64,000 bases of DNA from NCBI RefSeq assembly GCF_905171765.1, contig NC_053397.1, positions 114,097,295-114,161,294 on the forward strand. The letters are read 5' to 3'. This DNA comes from Bufo bufo. Taxonomy: Eukaryota > Chordata > Amphibia > Anura > Bufonidae. The position numbers were made by a program, and so were the translations under genes. This document shows, one piece after another, positions 52,726-64,000 of this stretch (positions within the stretch are counted from its first letter, which is position 1; every line of letters starts with the position of its first letter). Below the pieces are notes generated by a model that saw nothing but the letters and a program-made list of their open reading frames with translations, ran no database searches and was not told the DNA's origin.

Positions 52726-53015
52726 ACGCCCTACTTGCTGGTAGAAAGGTAATTTGCATATTATAAAAGTAAGTTTTTTGCAAAATCTACTGAACGAAAT
52801 ATATTTCGTATATAGGTATAGCAATATCGCATGATAGGGATTATAAGTACACCAAAAAAAATAAATCTGTTTAGTGGGGTGACAGAAGCCCTTTAAGGCA
52901 GCTTCACTCATCATAAAGTACCTAAGCGTGGTTGTTTTACCTCTTGACTCCCGCTGAAGCGTCCCACTGTGTCTGTTTATTGGATTTCTGGATTCTGACC
53001 TCTGCTTCATTTGAC
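52726..53015. other. MITE right end and unclassified flank
   Basis: Contains AATTTGCATATT, CGAAATATATTTCG (a palindrome) and the CCCTTTAA end at about 52890-52897, then unclassified sequence up to the TSD TACG (53016-53019). Confidence 0.5.
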
Positions 53016-53019
53016 TACG

Positions 53020-53985
53020 TGCAGCACGCCAGACCTGCAGGGTATAGCGAAGCGAGGTCACGGTTATAGGCAAGCGAGGGTTGCTCACTGTATTGGAGAA
53101 CCCTGGGCAGGCATGTGGCAGTGAAGGAGAGGTAGACACAGTTCCTCTGGGGCACACTCTGTATATAGGGACCAGGCCTGATGGTGGATGAGGTGCCCTG
53201 GATGTTACAGGTATTTTTAGTGCCTGGGGCAAGGTCCCTGTTGGATTCGTGATGCCAGTGCCTGTAACGGTGGCACACCGATTTATAGGAGGAATAACTG
53301 AGTACTCAGTGGATAAACCAAACGTTGCTTTACTTGGTGAACACAGTCCAACTTTGTACATACAGTTACAGGTGATTGTGATGATAATGCAGTCCCTTGA
53401 ACAATACTTCACAAGCAGGTAGACTTTGAATAATGGCAGGTATTAATCATGCAAGATACTTGGAGGGCACAACGGTTAATGCTTTGCAGTGCAATGCTGC
53501 TCTATCCCCTTCAGCTATTCTAGCTGGCTGGATCCCAAGGCCCGGATGCCTAAATGCTGGCTTTAATCCTTGGTATATAAATCCTCTCTCCAGTATTGGC
53601 GCTTGCTGTACTTTATAGAACCTCTGCCCATCAGGGTACTTATCTGACTTGTATTATCCTTGCTTGGTTGGGAAGCTGCAGGTTTCTCCCAGGAGGTGCT
53701 GTCCTGCAACTGGGGTGTCTCTACTGAGCTAATCCTAGCCTCAGGAGCTTCAGGTGGACGAAGTAACTCCTCTAGTCCCCTGGAATGAACTAACTTCCCC
53801 TGTCTGGGCCTACCAATATATGACCAGGGCTCTCTGGCTCCCTCTAACGTCTGGGAGGCTAAACTGCACCCTAATAGGCCTGACACCAGTTAACACAGGG
53901 AAATGCATACATATAACATTACAGGTAATAACAACACATTAACCCCTTTTGTGCAGTGCCCACCTTAACCTAGTGGGACACTACA
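53020..53985 (-). repeat. Gypsy 3' LTR (966 bp)
   Basis: On the minus strand TGTAGTGTCCC to GTGCTGCA. TATATAC/TTTATA box near 53572-53580. The plus-strand copy is distinguished by GGCATGTGGCAG, GTGATGCC and CCAATATATG. Confidence 0.92.
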
Positions 53986-54357
53986 TACCACCACGCTATA
54001 ACGTTGCCCGACCTCGGCGCAACATGGAGGGGCCCTGCCCAGCTGGATACTGCACCTGAAAAAGAGACAAAAATGCAAAGCAGGAAAAACACATCTACAT
54101 TTGCAGAAGCACATCACATGCACAAATCAGGCAGTCCACTGGCCTAGGAACAAGTTTCGGTGAAAAGGGGCGTCGTTCTCTTCTCTCAGGATAGTGTAAG
54201 GGAACAGGGGCGCTGACCTGGTGCAGCGTATCAATAAACCAGGATAGTCCATAAATGCAAATTGTCCATAATATAACAGTAGAACAATATAAAACTATGT
54301 AAAGTTCTTGGAGGCTCAAGGAACAAATATGAGTCCGTACCCAGGCTTACAACAGAG

Positions 54358-56275
54358 TTAAACAGGGGTTTCCCGTGAGGGGCTACCTGGGCTCATGATG
54401 TAGTCCTCAAACCTCACAGGCGGGTGCCCCCTGGTAGAACGGGTAGACCTCCTTAGTGGCGGAGATTCTTCCTGCCTGGACTCAGGAAGGTCAAGGGAGC
54501 TCACTGCCTCTGGAACTTCTTCAGGAGCTCTTGGAGGTGAAGTCTCCTGAGACGGGAGACCAACAGGAACAGGAGCAGGAACCAACAAATTCAGCCAAGG
54601 CGTGAGGGCCCAGTGGAGCGGCTCTTTATCATGGATCAAGTTCTCCACAGCCTGCATAGGGTCCATAGGTGGAGCCGGCAATTCCTCCTCAGCAGGCTCA
54701 GACTCCATCTCCTCCGCCGCTGGTTCTCCTTCAATACAGGGCTTGAGGCGGTTCCGGTGAACAACTTGGGGACCTTTTCCTTCTCTGGAGACCTGGTATA
54801 TGTGGGCTGCAGCATTAGGTATGGCAGTAACCAGGTAGGGAATCCTTTCCCATTTGCTGTCCAACTTGCTGGTCCGGTGGTTGTTTTTCAACCAAACCTT
54901 GTCTCCAAGAGCCAGGGGTCCCGCATGGGCAGTCTGGTCGTAGTCTTTTTGCTGGCGTTCCCAGACATTCTCCATGCGTTCTTGCACAATCTCCTTGGCA
55001 TTAAGAAGACGCCTCTGGTGCTCCACTACCCAATCAGTCCTGGGCAGTGGGTTGATCACATCCGGCACTTGTACCCCCAGGGAGTGATCCGCAGGTAATC
55101 TCCCTTGTCGCCCAAACATCAGGTAGAACGGGGTGTAACCGGTGGAACAATGGATGGTGTTGTTATAAGTGTACATCAGTTGTGGCAACAGAGTAGGCCA
55201 ATCACCCCTCGTATCAGGGGGTACCGCTCTCAGCATTTCAATGAGAGTTTTATTCATCTTTTCACAGAGTCCGTTACCTTGCGGATGATAGGCGGTGGTC
55301 CGGACTTTCTGGCAGTTGTGCAGCAGGCACATCTCATGGAACAGCTGTGACTCAAACGCAGACCCTTGATCGGTGAGGATCCTTTCTGGACAGCCATAGG
55401 GCAGAAGGAAATGTTTCCAGAACGCCTCCGCTGTAGTCTTGGCTGTCAGGTCTTTCACAGGCACTGCTACGACAAACTTGGTGAAGTGGTCAATTATAGT
55501 CATGGCATATGTATATCCAGAGCGACTCGACTCCAACTTCACATCATCAATCGCGACCAATTCTAGAGGAGCTGTACTTACAATAGGATGGAGAGGCGCT
55601 CTCTGGTCATGGCGTTCCGTCCGCCCCACAGCACAGGCAGTGCATTCTCGGCACCATTTCTCGATATCTTCTCTCATCCCAATCCAATAGAATCTCCTCC
55701 GTATAGTGGCCTCAGTTTTTTGCACCCCGAAGTGTCCGGACTGGTTGTGGTACATGTCCAGTACCAGGCTGGCATCCCGACGTGGCAGGAGAATCTGATA
55801 GACTCTATCACAGGACACTGGATCCAGACTCCTTCTGAGCAACAGGCCTCTTTGAAGGAATAGTTGGTGGCGATGTCTCCACAGTCTTACTAGTTCTGGG
55901 TCTGCACTCTTCCTCCGGATTCTCTCAGGGATTTTCCCACTGGTAAGGAAGTCCAGCAGTTCACCCAGGACTCTACTTTCGGACTGGAGCTTAATCCATC
56001 TTTCTTGATCGCCTCCGGACTCAGGATCATCTGAGGAGGGAAGATCAGCAGCAGGGAGATTTTCAGTATGGATATTATCCTGCTGGGCGAACTTATTGTA
56101 GAACGCAGGCATCTCCACTTCTTCCCAGGCATCTTTTAGATCATCTGGGGCCTCTGTAGTGGGAAGCCGCGACAGGGCATCAGCATTATCATTGGAGCGG
56201 CCTGCCCGGTACTTCACAGTAAAGTCATAGTTGGCAAGGCGGGAGGCCCATCTTTGCTCCAGTGCCCCTAACTTG
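54358..56275 (-). CDS. pol: Gypsy pol, RNase H end and integrase
   Basis: Minus-strand frame from about 56275 to 54358. It begins with the RNase H end (ALEQRWASRLANYDF, YRAGRSNDNADALSRLP). Integrase has its HHCC zinc domain (MYHNQSGHFG, CRECTAC), the three catalytic acids (LELVAIDDVK, ILTDQGSAFES, HPQGNGLCEKMN) and a C-terminal GPY/F-like domain (KWERIPYLV, VVHRNRLKPC). A proline/glutamate-rich tail ends at the stop near 54358. The frame differs by one base from the RT segment. The break falls near 56275, in CACGCCAAG, consistent with a 1-nt deletion. Confidence 0.9.
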
Positions 56276-57581
56276 GCGTGTTCAGATGCGCCAGGGGATT
56301 ATTGTCCGTGAAGGCAACAAACGGTGTGGCAGCGAGATAGTCTTTGAACTTTTCAGTCACAGCCCACACTAAGGCAAGAAACTCCAGCTTGAAAGAACTG
56401 TAATTCTGATCATTCTTTTCAGCTCCCTTCAGGGATCTGCTGGCGTAGGCAATTACCCTTTCTTTGTTGTCTTGCACTTGAGCCAACACGGCCCCCAGGC
56501 CTCTTTTACTGGCATCCGTGTAGAGGAGGAACGGCTTCTGATAATCTGGGTAACCCAGAACAGGGGGTTCAGTCAACTTCTTCTTTAGGATTTGAAAGGC
56601 AATTTCCCGTTCTTGGTTCCATTCAACAGGAATAGGGGTTTTCGGGCTCTTCTTTGGATGCCCCCTCAACAGTTCCTGGATGGGATCCGCAATTTGTGCG
56701 AAGTGCGGGATGAAACGCCTGTAATACCCTGCAAAACTGAGAAAGCTTCTCACCTCTTTCACGGTCGTTGGAGTAGGCCAGTTTCGGACAGCAGCCAGTT
56801 TATCAGGATCAGGCTGTATTCCATCAGCACTGACAACGTGCCCAAGGTATTTGACCGCTGGTTTCAGCAGGTGGCACTTGGATGGTTTGATCTTGAGGCC
56901 ATATTTAGCAAGAACTTGAAACACCTTACCCAGGTGCTTTAAATGGTCCTCATACGTCTTGGAATATACAATGACGTCATCCAGATATAAGAGTACAGTC
57001 TCAAAATTCCTATGGCCTAAACAACGTTCCATCAGCCTCTGGAACGTTCCTGGAGCGTTACACAGTCCAAACGGCATATAATTGAATTCAAACAGGCCCA
57101 TAGGGGTAGTGAAAGCAGTCTTTTCTCGATCTTCTGGGGCCATGGGTACTTGCCAGTACCCACTGGTTAAGTCCAAGGTAGAGAAATAGGCTGATGACCC
57201 CAGAGCAGTCAAGGACTCCTCAATGCGTGGCAATGGATATGCATCTTTGTGGGTGATTTGATTAATTTTCCTGTAATCCACGCAGAACCTTATGCTGCCA
57301 TCTTTTTTTCGGACAAGAACTAGGGGCGCAGCCCAGGGACTATGGCTGTCCCGAATTATATTAGAGTCTTTCATCTCTTTTATCATTTCTTTCACAGACT
57401 GATAGGTAGTAGGTGCTATGGGTCTGTGCCTCTCCTTAATAGGAGGATGAGAGCCAGTGGGTATGGTGTGTTTGATTACACTGACCTCTCCGTAGTCCGT
57501 GGAGTGCTTGCTGAAAGCCTGGTGGTGCTCCTTCACCAGCTTCAGGACTCCCTCTATTTGCTCTTTTGGGGTGGACGGCAC
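56268..57581 (-). CDS. pol: Gypsy pol, reverse transcriptase and RNase H
   Basis: Minus-strand frame 57581-56268. RT motifs are CVDYRKINQITHKDAYPLP, TLDLTSGYWQV, MPFGLCNAPGTFQ and YLDDVIVYS (about 56990-56960). RNase H follows (LLYTDASKRGLGAVL, ASRSLKGAEKN, FTDNNPLAHL). It stops early at 56268 because of the frameshift into the integrase frame. Upstream it joins the protease frame near 57560 by another 1-nt shift, next to a CCCCAAAA run. Confidence 0.9.
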   Translation of the reverse strand: MPSTPKEQIEGVLKLVKEHHQAFSKHSTDYGEVSVIKHTIPTGSHPPIKERHRPIAPTTYQSVKEMIKEMKDSNIIRDSHSPWAAPLVLVRKKDGSIRFCVDYRKINQITHKDAYPLPRIEESLTALGSSAYFSTLDLTSGYWQVPMAPEDREKTAFTTPMGLFEFNYMPFGLCNAPGTFQRLMERCLGHRNFETVLLYLDDVIVYSKTYEDHLKHLGKVFQVLAKYGLKIKPSKCHLLKPAVKYLGHVVSADGIQPDPDKLAAVRNWPTPTTVKEVRSFLSFAGYYRRFIPHFAQIADPIQELLRGHPKKSPKTPIPVEWNQEREIAFQILKKKLTEPPVLGYPDYQKPFLLYTDASKRGLGAVLAQVQDNKERVIAYASRSLKGAEKNDQNYSSFKLEFLALVWAVTEKFKDYLAATPFVAFTDNNPLAHLNTPS

Positions 57582-58194
57582 GGCACCACAGGATGATCTG
57601 GGAATTTGGAGGCAGAATTACCGGCCGGTTATCCCGGATCCGGACAGTGCAAATTTCTCCTTTCTTGTTGGCAAACTTTTGTTGAGCACTCAGCACACTA
57701 ATAGTCTTTTGGATAACTCTTCTGGAAGCAGGTGAGGCTGAAGATATAGTTTGATTTAAGGCGTCAAGCACTTCAGAGTAACAATTTTTCAGAACGTTAG
57801 TCCCTAAGATCACAGGGTGTCCTCCTTTATCTCCTGCTTGTACCACAATCACCCCTTGCTGTGGCAGGGTGGCTTCTCCCACTTGAAGGGTAGGTTCCCA
57901 ATACCCATGCACTTTCACTGGCTTACCGTTGCTGGCAATGATATCTAGCCAGGACTCTGGTGGCTGGGTGAGAAGACTTGGATCCCAGAACTTGTCAAAG
58001 GCAGGCCGTTGAATGGTGGTGACCTGTGACCCAGTGTCCAAGAGGGCTTCAAAGGGTATCCCGTTGATGCATATATTAATTTTTGGACGGGATCCTACAT
58101 ACTTAGGCATCCAGCTTGGATCCTTTGGACCTACTGTTCTACCTCCCGAGGGGCGGTCCTCTGCCTCAGGGGTTGCCCGTTTAACTGCCAGCAC
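57436..58194 (-). CDS. pro: Gypsy protease region
   Basis: Minus-strand frame 58194-57436 overlaps the end of gag by 64 nt in the -1 frame, as expected if it is expressed by ribosomal frameshifting. Aspartic protease motif FEALLDTGSQVTTIQ (about 58050). HPVILGTNVL is near 57810, the usual partner strand. The continuation to RT is lost through a 1-nt shift near 57560. Confidence 0.85.
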   Translation of the reverse strand: MLAVKRATPEAEDRPSGGRTVGPKDPSWMPKYVGSRPKINICINGIPFEALLDTGSQVTTIQRPAFDKFWDPSLLTQPPESWLDIIASNGKPVKVHGYWEPTLQVGEATLPQQGVIVVQAGDKGGHPVILGTNVLKNCYSEVLDALNQTISSASPASRRVIQKTISVLSAQQKFANKKGEICTVRIRDNRPVILPPNSQIILWCRAVHPKRANRGSPEAGEGAPPGFQQALHGLRRGQCNQTHHTHWLSSSY

Positions 58195-59183
58195 ATTGAT
58201 TCAGTATGTCCATATTTCTTGCAGTGGTGGCAGACATGCTGTTTTCTACTTCTGGGCCGGTACCTCGGTCGCCCATCAGGCTCTTTTGGGTATACGTCTC
58301 CATATGCAGGTGGGAGCCTTGGAGGAAGAGGACTTTCATCTTCTAGTAATAATGGTCTCTCCCATTCCTCTATCTTTTTGCACACCTTCTCTAGACTTAG
58401 AGTAAGGTGGTTCACTTGCTCCATGAGGGCTGCCACTACGTCTGTAACTGGAGCTTGGGTCGCCTGACTGACTCCTGCAGGTCCCACATTAACAGTCTTT
58501 GGTTGGCAAGCCTGGGGTTCATAGGAGGCTGCCGGCCCTGGAGCAGGGTTCTGGCCCAATATACTGATGGCCAATTCTTTAAAGTCCAGAAATGCACAGT
58601 GGGGGTGTTGAGCTGACAACATGCGTAGCTGGCCCTTTAAATGCTCATTACTTACGCCTGCAATGAATTGCTCTCTAAGAGTCCGGTCCTGGTCCTCAGC
58701 TTCTTTAGGATCCACTTGGACTACAGCTCTCAGTGTCTCTTGTAAGGACAGGGCAAAATCACGGAGCGACTCCCCAGGTTGCTGCTTTCTGCTGAAGAAA
58801 CGCATTTCAACTTCTTACACCGTTCTGGCCTCAAAGGTGGTGCCCAAGCGATCAAAGATCTGTTCCAGGCTACTTTTCTCAGAGCGGGGCCACGACATGA
58901 CTTCCCTGCGGGCGGCCCCTTCCAACTGAGCTAGGAGGATCTCCATTTGCTGTTCGGCATTTATGGGGTAAAGCCGGAACAAGGCCAGTATCTGTTCCCT
59001 AAAGTCCTTTAACTTATGGGCTTCCCCTGAATAACGTGGGAACCAGGGGGCCCCAAAATAGTACGGCATAGTTAGCGGCATAATGCTTGGCGGTGCCGCG
59101 GCGGCAGGGGCCCTAGGGTCGGCTGGGGATACTCCAGAAGGCACGACTGGGGCCACCTGTCCGATTTCCTCAGGTGTGGACAT
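58131..59183 (-). pseudogene. gag: Gypsy Gag with one nonsense codon
   Basis: ATG 59183 (MSTPEEIGQVAPVV) opens 351 codons to 58131 with one in-frame TAA at 58815-58817. The first part holds the retrotransposon Gag fold (YSGEAHKLKDFREQILALF, LAQLEGAARREVMSW). After the stop the frame continues through QQPGESLRDFALSLQE and ends with a CCHC zinc knuckle (CHHCKKYGHTESMC) that binds RNA. Everything apart from the stop looks intact. Confidence 0.88.
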
Positions 59184-59832
59184 GGCGTTGCTAGGTGAGT
59201 ATGGCCCTTTAAATGTAGCAGAGCGGACCGGAGCAGCAATGATAATAATTTTTATTTATTTTTTTCACAGAAAAGTCTTTTGTCGCTAACGGGGCTCCCT
59301 CCGGTGCCCTGGCAGGGGTCGGGAACGTTCCGGTAAGGTAAATAGCAGAGCCGGCAACAGTTTCAAGTTGGTACTCACTCCGGTGGTGCTCGCTCCAAGT
59401 CTCGCGAGATGCGTGGCTACGGGCGTCGGACGTCCTGCGTACAGCGTCAGCAGGTGGGCGCGGCCTCTCGTAGCTCCGGGACTCAGGTAGGCGGCACCTT
59501 TTTCTCCAGACAGGGCGGCGTTCTTCCTCCTCGCCGGCTGGGTGATGACTCCGCCTGGTTCTTTTCGCGCCAAACAGTTCACCGGGCGCACTTGTAATCC
59601 ACCTCAGGTTTAAGTGGCAAAATGGCTGTCTATTCACTGACAGCAAGCGGTGGCTCAAACAAGCAGCAAACAGTCCAGAAAACACTATCTTCACACCGCT
59701 AATGATGACAGTTCTTTGGCCCAGCAATTTAGAATAAAACAATAGGGCTTGGTCACTTTAAGGCAGTTTTTAGCACACAGTTTTATATCCACAATGGCGC
59801 AGGAATGTTCCGTAAATCCTGTTCGTGACGCC
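59184..59832 (-). other. Gypsy 5' untranslated leader
   Basis: About 650 bp between the primer site and gag ATG, GC-rich in 59280-59600, with no supported gene. Confidence 0.6.
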
Positions 59833-59833
59833 A
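59816..59833 (-). other. Gypsy primer binding site
   Basis: The minus strand reads TGGCGTCACGAACAGGAT starting 5 nt after the 5' LTR end. The TGG matches the CCA end of a tRNA. I do not name the tRNA. Confidence 0.7.
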
Positions 59834-59838
59834 ATTTA

Positions 59839-60804
59839 TGCAGCACGCCAGACCTGCAGGGTATAGCGAAGCGAGGTCACGGTTATAGGCAAGCGAGGGT
59901 TGCTCACTGTATTGGAGAACCCTGGGCAGGCATGCGGCAGTGAAGGAGAGGTAGACACAGTTCCTCTGGGGCACACTCTGTATATAGGGACCAGGCCTGA
60001 TGGTGGATGAGGTGCCCTGGATGTTACAGGTATTTTTAGTGCCTGGGGCAAGGTCCCTGTTGGATTCGTGACGCCAGTGCCTGTAACGGTGGCACACCGA
60101 TTTATAGGAGGAATAACTGAGTACTCAGTGGATAAACCAAACGTTGCTTTACTTGGTGAACACAGTCCAACTTTGTACATACAGTTACAGGTGATTGTGA
60201 TGATAATGCAGTCCCTTGAACAATACTTCACAAGCAGGTAGACTTTGAATAATGGCAGGTATTAATCATGCAAGATACTTGGAGGGCACAACGGTTAATG
60301 CTTTGCAGTGCAATGCTGCTCTATCCCCTTCAGCTATTCTAGCTGGCTGGATCCCAAGGCCCGGATGCCTAAATGCTGGCTTTAATCCTTGGTATATAAA
60401 TCCTCTCTCCAGTATTGGCGCTTGCTGTACTTTATAGAACCTCTGCCCATCAGGGTACTTATCTGACTTGTATTATCCTTGCTTGGTTGGGAAGCTGCAG
60501 GTTTCTCCCAGGAGGTGCTGTCCTGCAACTGGGGTGTCTCTACTGAGCTAATCCTAGCCTCAGGAGCTTCAGGTGGACGAAGTAACTCCTCTAGTCCCCT
60601 GGAATGAACTAACTTCCCCTGTCTGGGCCTACCTATATATGACCAGGGCTCTCTGGCTCCCTCTAACGTCTGGGAGGCTAAACTGCACCCTAATAGGCCT
60701 GACACCAGTTAACACAGGGAAATGCATACATATAACATTACAGGTAATAACAACACATTAACCCCTTTTGTGCAGTGCCCACCTTAACCTAGTGGGACAC
60801 TACA
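59839..60804 (-). repeat. Gypsy 5' LTR (966 bp)
   Basis: Differs from the 3' LTR at GGCATGCGGCAG, GTGACGCC and CCTATATATG. TSD TACG follows at 60805. Confidence 0.92.
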
Positions 60805-60808
60805 TACG

Positions 60809-62349
60809 CATCTGCCTGCTGTCTGTTTATTGGATCACCTGGATTATCTGTCAGGATCTTGCCCGATTCCTCAGGTCGCAGTACCTGATCAGACCCGGAT
60901 CCGGTATCAGCTGTCAATCGGGACAAGTACTGACACTACACACACTATCGAATTTGATCACTCTGCTGCCTACAATCTTCCAGATTGCACGGGGAATCAA
61001 ATTGTTGCAGGTTCCTTCTAACAACTACTAAACTTCAGAGATTCGCATTTTAAAGCAAACAGGTAGCTAAAAATTAGGAACTCTAATTGCCTTAAAAAAT
61101 ATTGCCCGTGCTAGGTTAAATAATTGGTTTTAATAAAAATTGAAAGATGTAAAAACAGAAGCATACAAATATACACAGAACAGTTATTAAAATAAAAGGA
61201 TGAAAGAAAACTGACGCCTACTTTACTCACACAGAGACTTGCAGCTATCAGGTCCTGAGGCAAGACAGAAAGACCAGGATCCTCATTCAATCAGATTGGC
61301 CTCAAAATGGGGAACACTGTACAATCTGCTCTGTCCAATTTATAAGAATTGGTCCAGGCAGTCTGTAAACCCACCTTTAGGGCGTGCCATATGGGTTGGC
61401 TGTGACTTTTATGACCGGTCAGTCATGCTGAAATCTGGTCTAAAATGGATTTCTGCCCATAATGCTAAACAGGAAAAGGCCCACCCGATAATTGTGGGCT
61501 CATTTTTCAGCTCTCAGGGGTACCAAACACGGGGTGTCCACCTAACCCCAATCAGAACTGATTTCCTGAGCCAGGATTTAACATAAGTGGTTGGATTTTG
61601 GTATGTGTGGCACCGTCACCTCCTGACCGTTAAAATGGCGTACCTCAATAATCTCTATTGAGTTGTATTTTCGAGTTATGACTGGAGTAAGATCAGCGAG
61701 GCATGGAGAGCAGCTTTCCCCCACCCTCCGGAAGCGTGCCCCTATCATAAAGTAATAAACCCCTCTGAAGCTGTCCACTATACAGGCATGGTTATATAAA
61801 GTGTCGTGGAGGCCAGTGATTGTTGTCACCTCTGGGTCAGGGACTAAGAAGTTTATGGCGGTGGTCTGGTTTTGGATGTGGGGGAAGATGGAGAGGGAGA
61901 GAAGGGACAGTTATTTGTTTGAATAAGGGGTAGCTCCGAGTCAGAGAAGGGACAGTTATTTGTTTGGATAAAGGAGAGCTTTGAGTCCCCAGAACACAGG
62001 CCAAGCACTCATGCTCAGTGTGCCACATTATAGACCTCTGCACTGTCTGACTACGGATCTGCCCATCACCTCCTGTAAGTCTGCCTGGATCCAGAACCTG
62101 CACTGCTTGACAACGAGACCGCTTATATCTGCACGCTATATTGCTCTGAACTTTGTGTTACCTGTATCTGTCATCTGACCACCCCAATAGCCCCCATAAA
62201 TGATACCAAAATATTCACATGTAATATGTAATATATCTTTATTAATACAAAAATACATAAATTCATAGACAAGGTAAAAACAAAAGAAGAGGAGGAGGAG
62301 GTAGCTAATCTCCTCACTCCTGATATCCCTGATAGAGGGAATCGCACAG
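60809..62349. other. No gene recognised; unclassified sequence
   Basis: 60809-61600 has no recognisable family. At 61895-61985 a ~60-bp unit is duplicated (AGAAGGGACAGTTATTTGTTTG, by position). 61600-62170 has short GC-balanced stretches resembling a retroelement leader (GTCTGACTACGGATCTGCC, compare the Gypsy insertion site at 52990-53015 and 60805). 62200-62350 is AT-rich. Confidence 0.45.
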
Positions 62350-63430
62350 GTACTCTGGACTTCTCCAAAGCATTTGACACTGTACCACATAAAAGCTTAG
62401 TATATAAAATGAGAATGCTCGGACTGGGAGAAAACGTCTGTAAGTGGGTAAGTAACTGGCTCAATGATAGAGGGTGGTTATTAACGGTACATATTCAGAT
62501 TGGGTCACTGTCACTAGTGGGGTACCTCAGGGGTCAGTATTGGGCCCTATTCTCTTCAATATATTTATTAATGATCTTGTAGAAGGCTTGCATAGTAAAA
62601 TATCAATTTTCGCAGATGACACTAAACTGTGTAAAGTAATTAACACTGAAGAGGACAGTATACTACTACAGAGGGATCTGGATAGATTGGAGGCTTGGGC
62701 AGATAAGTGGCAGATGAGGTTTAACACTGACAAATGTAAAGTTATGCACATGGGAAGGAATAATGCAAGTCACCCGTACATACTAAATGGTAAAACACTC
62801 GGTAACACTGACATGGAAAAGGATCTAGGAATTTAATAAACAGCAAACTAAGCTGCAAAAAACAGTGTCAGGCAGCTGCTGCCAAGGCCAATAAGATAAT
62901 GGGTTGCATCAAAAGGGGCATAGATGCCCGTGATGAGAACATATTCCTACTACTTTACAAATCATTAGTCAGACCACTCATGGAGTACTGTGTACAGTTC
63001 TGGGATCCAGTGAACAAGGCAGACATAGCAGAGCTGGAGAGGGTCCAGAGGAGGGCAACTAAAGTAATAACTGGAATGGGGCAACTACAGTACCCTGAAA
63101 GATTATCAAAATTAGGGTTATTCACGTTAGAAAAAAGACAACTGAGGGGAGATCTAATTACTATGTATAAATATATCAGGGGGCAGTACAGAGATCTATC
63201 CCATCATCTATTTATCCCCAGGACTGTGACTGTGACGAGGGGACATCCTCTGCGTCTGGAGGAAAGAAGGTTTGTACACAAACATAGAAAAGGATCTTTA
63301 CGGTAAGAGCAGTGAGACTATGGAACTCTCTGCCTGAGGAGGTGGTGATGGGGAGTACAATAAAGGAATTCAAGAGGGGCCTGGATGTATTTCTGGAGTG
63401 TAATAATATTACAGGATATAGCTACTAGAG
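62350..63430 (+). pseudogene. CR1 ORF2 C-terminal half, broken
   Basis: Reads LDFSKAFDTVPHKSLVYKM (about 62353-62409), then a 1-nt frameshift near 62470. SGVPQGSVLGPILFNIFIND and the catalytic FADDTKL (about 62612-62632) follow, then CKVMHMGRNN. A stop at 62834 is followed by RPLMEYCVQFWDP and RVQRRATKVITG up to 63306. The last part (LWNSLPEEVV, FKRGLDVFLE) reads to about 63430. Reverse transcription by this copy is impossible. The wording of the motifs is characteristic of vertebrate CR1. Confidence 0.87.
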
Positions 63431-63628
63431 AGGGGTCGTTGATCCAGGGAGTTATTCTGATTGCCTGATTGGAGTCGGGAAGGAATTTTTTATTCCCCTA
63501 TAGTGAGGATAATTGGCTTCTACCTCACAGGGTTTTTTTTTTTTTTGCCTTCCTCTGGATCAACTTGCAGGATGACAGGCCGAACTGGATGGACAAATGT
63601 CTTTTTTCGGCCTTATGTACTATGTTAC
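62350..63628 (+). mobile_element. CR1-type LINE, 3' part
   Basis: 5'-truncated LINE: RT from about 62350, C-terminal ORF2 part to about 63430, 3' end TTTTTTTGCCTTCCTCTGG to CTATGTTACT (by position). The same tail is at 46283-46397. Confidence 0.88.
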
Positions 63629-64000
63629 TCAGCTCAATTTAATGATAGTTTAAATCATCCCCACTGTGCATCTTGGGGGCTTTATATGCATGTTTTACCC
63701 AGGGATATTTACACCAACACTGTGCAAAAAAAGGAATGAAGGTTGATAATACAACTAATATATACACACGATGAATGGGGACCAATAACAGGCCGGAGCC
63801 GTGTTCAGTTAAAGATGACACAAAAGTGTGTCAATGGGTCCGCATATCAGAGTGTGTATACAAGGGCTACTAGTGACCACAGCTGCTGGCTGCAATAGAC
63901 ACTGATACAATATACAACAACAAAGTGACCACAGTGGATATATCAATGAACATACAGTAAAGGTAAAACTGCATGCAGGTGGTTTGGGAAAACCAGTGGC
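63629..64000. other. No gene recognised
   Basis: AT-balanced sequence after the CR1 tail. Nothing supported. Confidence 0.5.

Larger units (their letters stand above)
53020..60804 (-). mobile_element. Full-length Ty3/Gypsy retrotransposon, young
   Basis: Two 966-bp LTRs (53020-53985, 59839-60804) with about three differences by eye, and TSD TACG at 53016-53019 and 60805-60808. On the minus strand: primer site, gag, protease, RT, RNase H, integrase, 3' LTR. All domains are present, but gag has a nonsense codon and pol two frameshifts beyond the likely programmed gag-pro shift. Confidence 0.92.

Noticed and set aside
53015..60705. Paired frames in the 966-bp Gypsy LTRs
   Set aside because: LTR sequence on both sides; no coding features.

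Overview
This window is eukaryotic, repeat-dominated DNA. It has essentially no conventional gene content and is a dense pile of transposable elements (TEs) inserted into one another. The mix points to a large vertebrate genome, most likely an amphibian (frog or toad): Ty3/Gypsy, BEL/Pao, a class I endogenous retrovirus (ERV), an Ngaro/DIRS-type tyrosine-recombinase element, piggyBac with GGGCGTAC subterminal hairpins, hAT, Tc1, a Harbinger-type MITE, and L2, CR1 and L1 LINEs. The organism call is inference from TE content only. I saw no rRNA, tRNA or bacterial feature. One short open frame at 44867-45020, ending at a GTAAGT donor, is the only candidate host exon.

Layout. 1-13350: a minus-strand ERV (env to 5' LTR) split by a 6.5 kb plus-strand Gypsy element at 1352-7897 with a 5-bp target-site duplication (TSD), GTCCC. 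The two LTRs of that Gypsy element do not match along their whole length. 13351-17908: a 30-bp-period minisatellite. 17909-24147: a broken piggyBac element that landed on a TTAA of the minisatellite, interrupted by a reverse-transcriptase-less YR retroelement with complete split direct repeats (20775-22689), then piggyBac-type noncoding modules. 24148-30303: a decayed hAT element whose 3' end carries a nonautonomous piggyBac (28056-30126), which itself carries a solo LTR (29236-29763). About 31757-44000: an L2 LINE copy opened by a solo LTR, by a foldback retroposon with a 14-bp TSD that contains a Tc1 that contains an almost pristine small LTR element, and by a BEL element that contains another solo LTR.

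45652-48466: a second hAT, in inverted orientation. 48545-52170: L1 ORF2 pieces separated by a hAT-type element with a 32-bp minisatellite. 52326-52725: a near-perfect long hairpin. 53020-60804: a full-length, young minus-strand Gypsy element with 966-bp LTRs and a TACG TSD. 62350-63628: the 3' half of a CR1 LINE.

Functionally, the coding parts are mobilisation machinery (gag, protease, reverse transcriptase, RNase H, integrase, transposases, a tyrosine recombinase) in various stages of decay. The nesting order gives a relative chronology. The youngest insertions, judged by near-identical LTRs, are the small LTR element at 34979-37522 and the Gypsy at 53020-60804. All boundaries come from reading the sequence by eye. 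Family names rest on recognised motifs, not on database searches.
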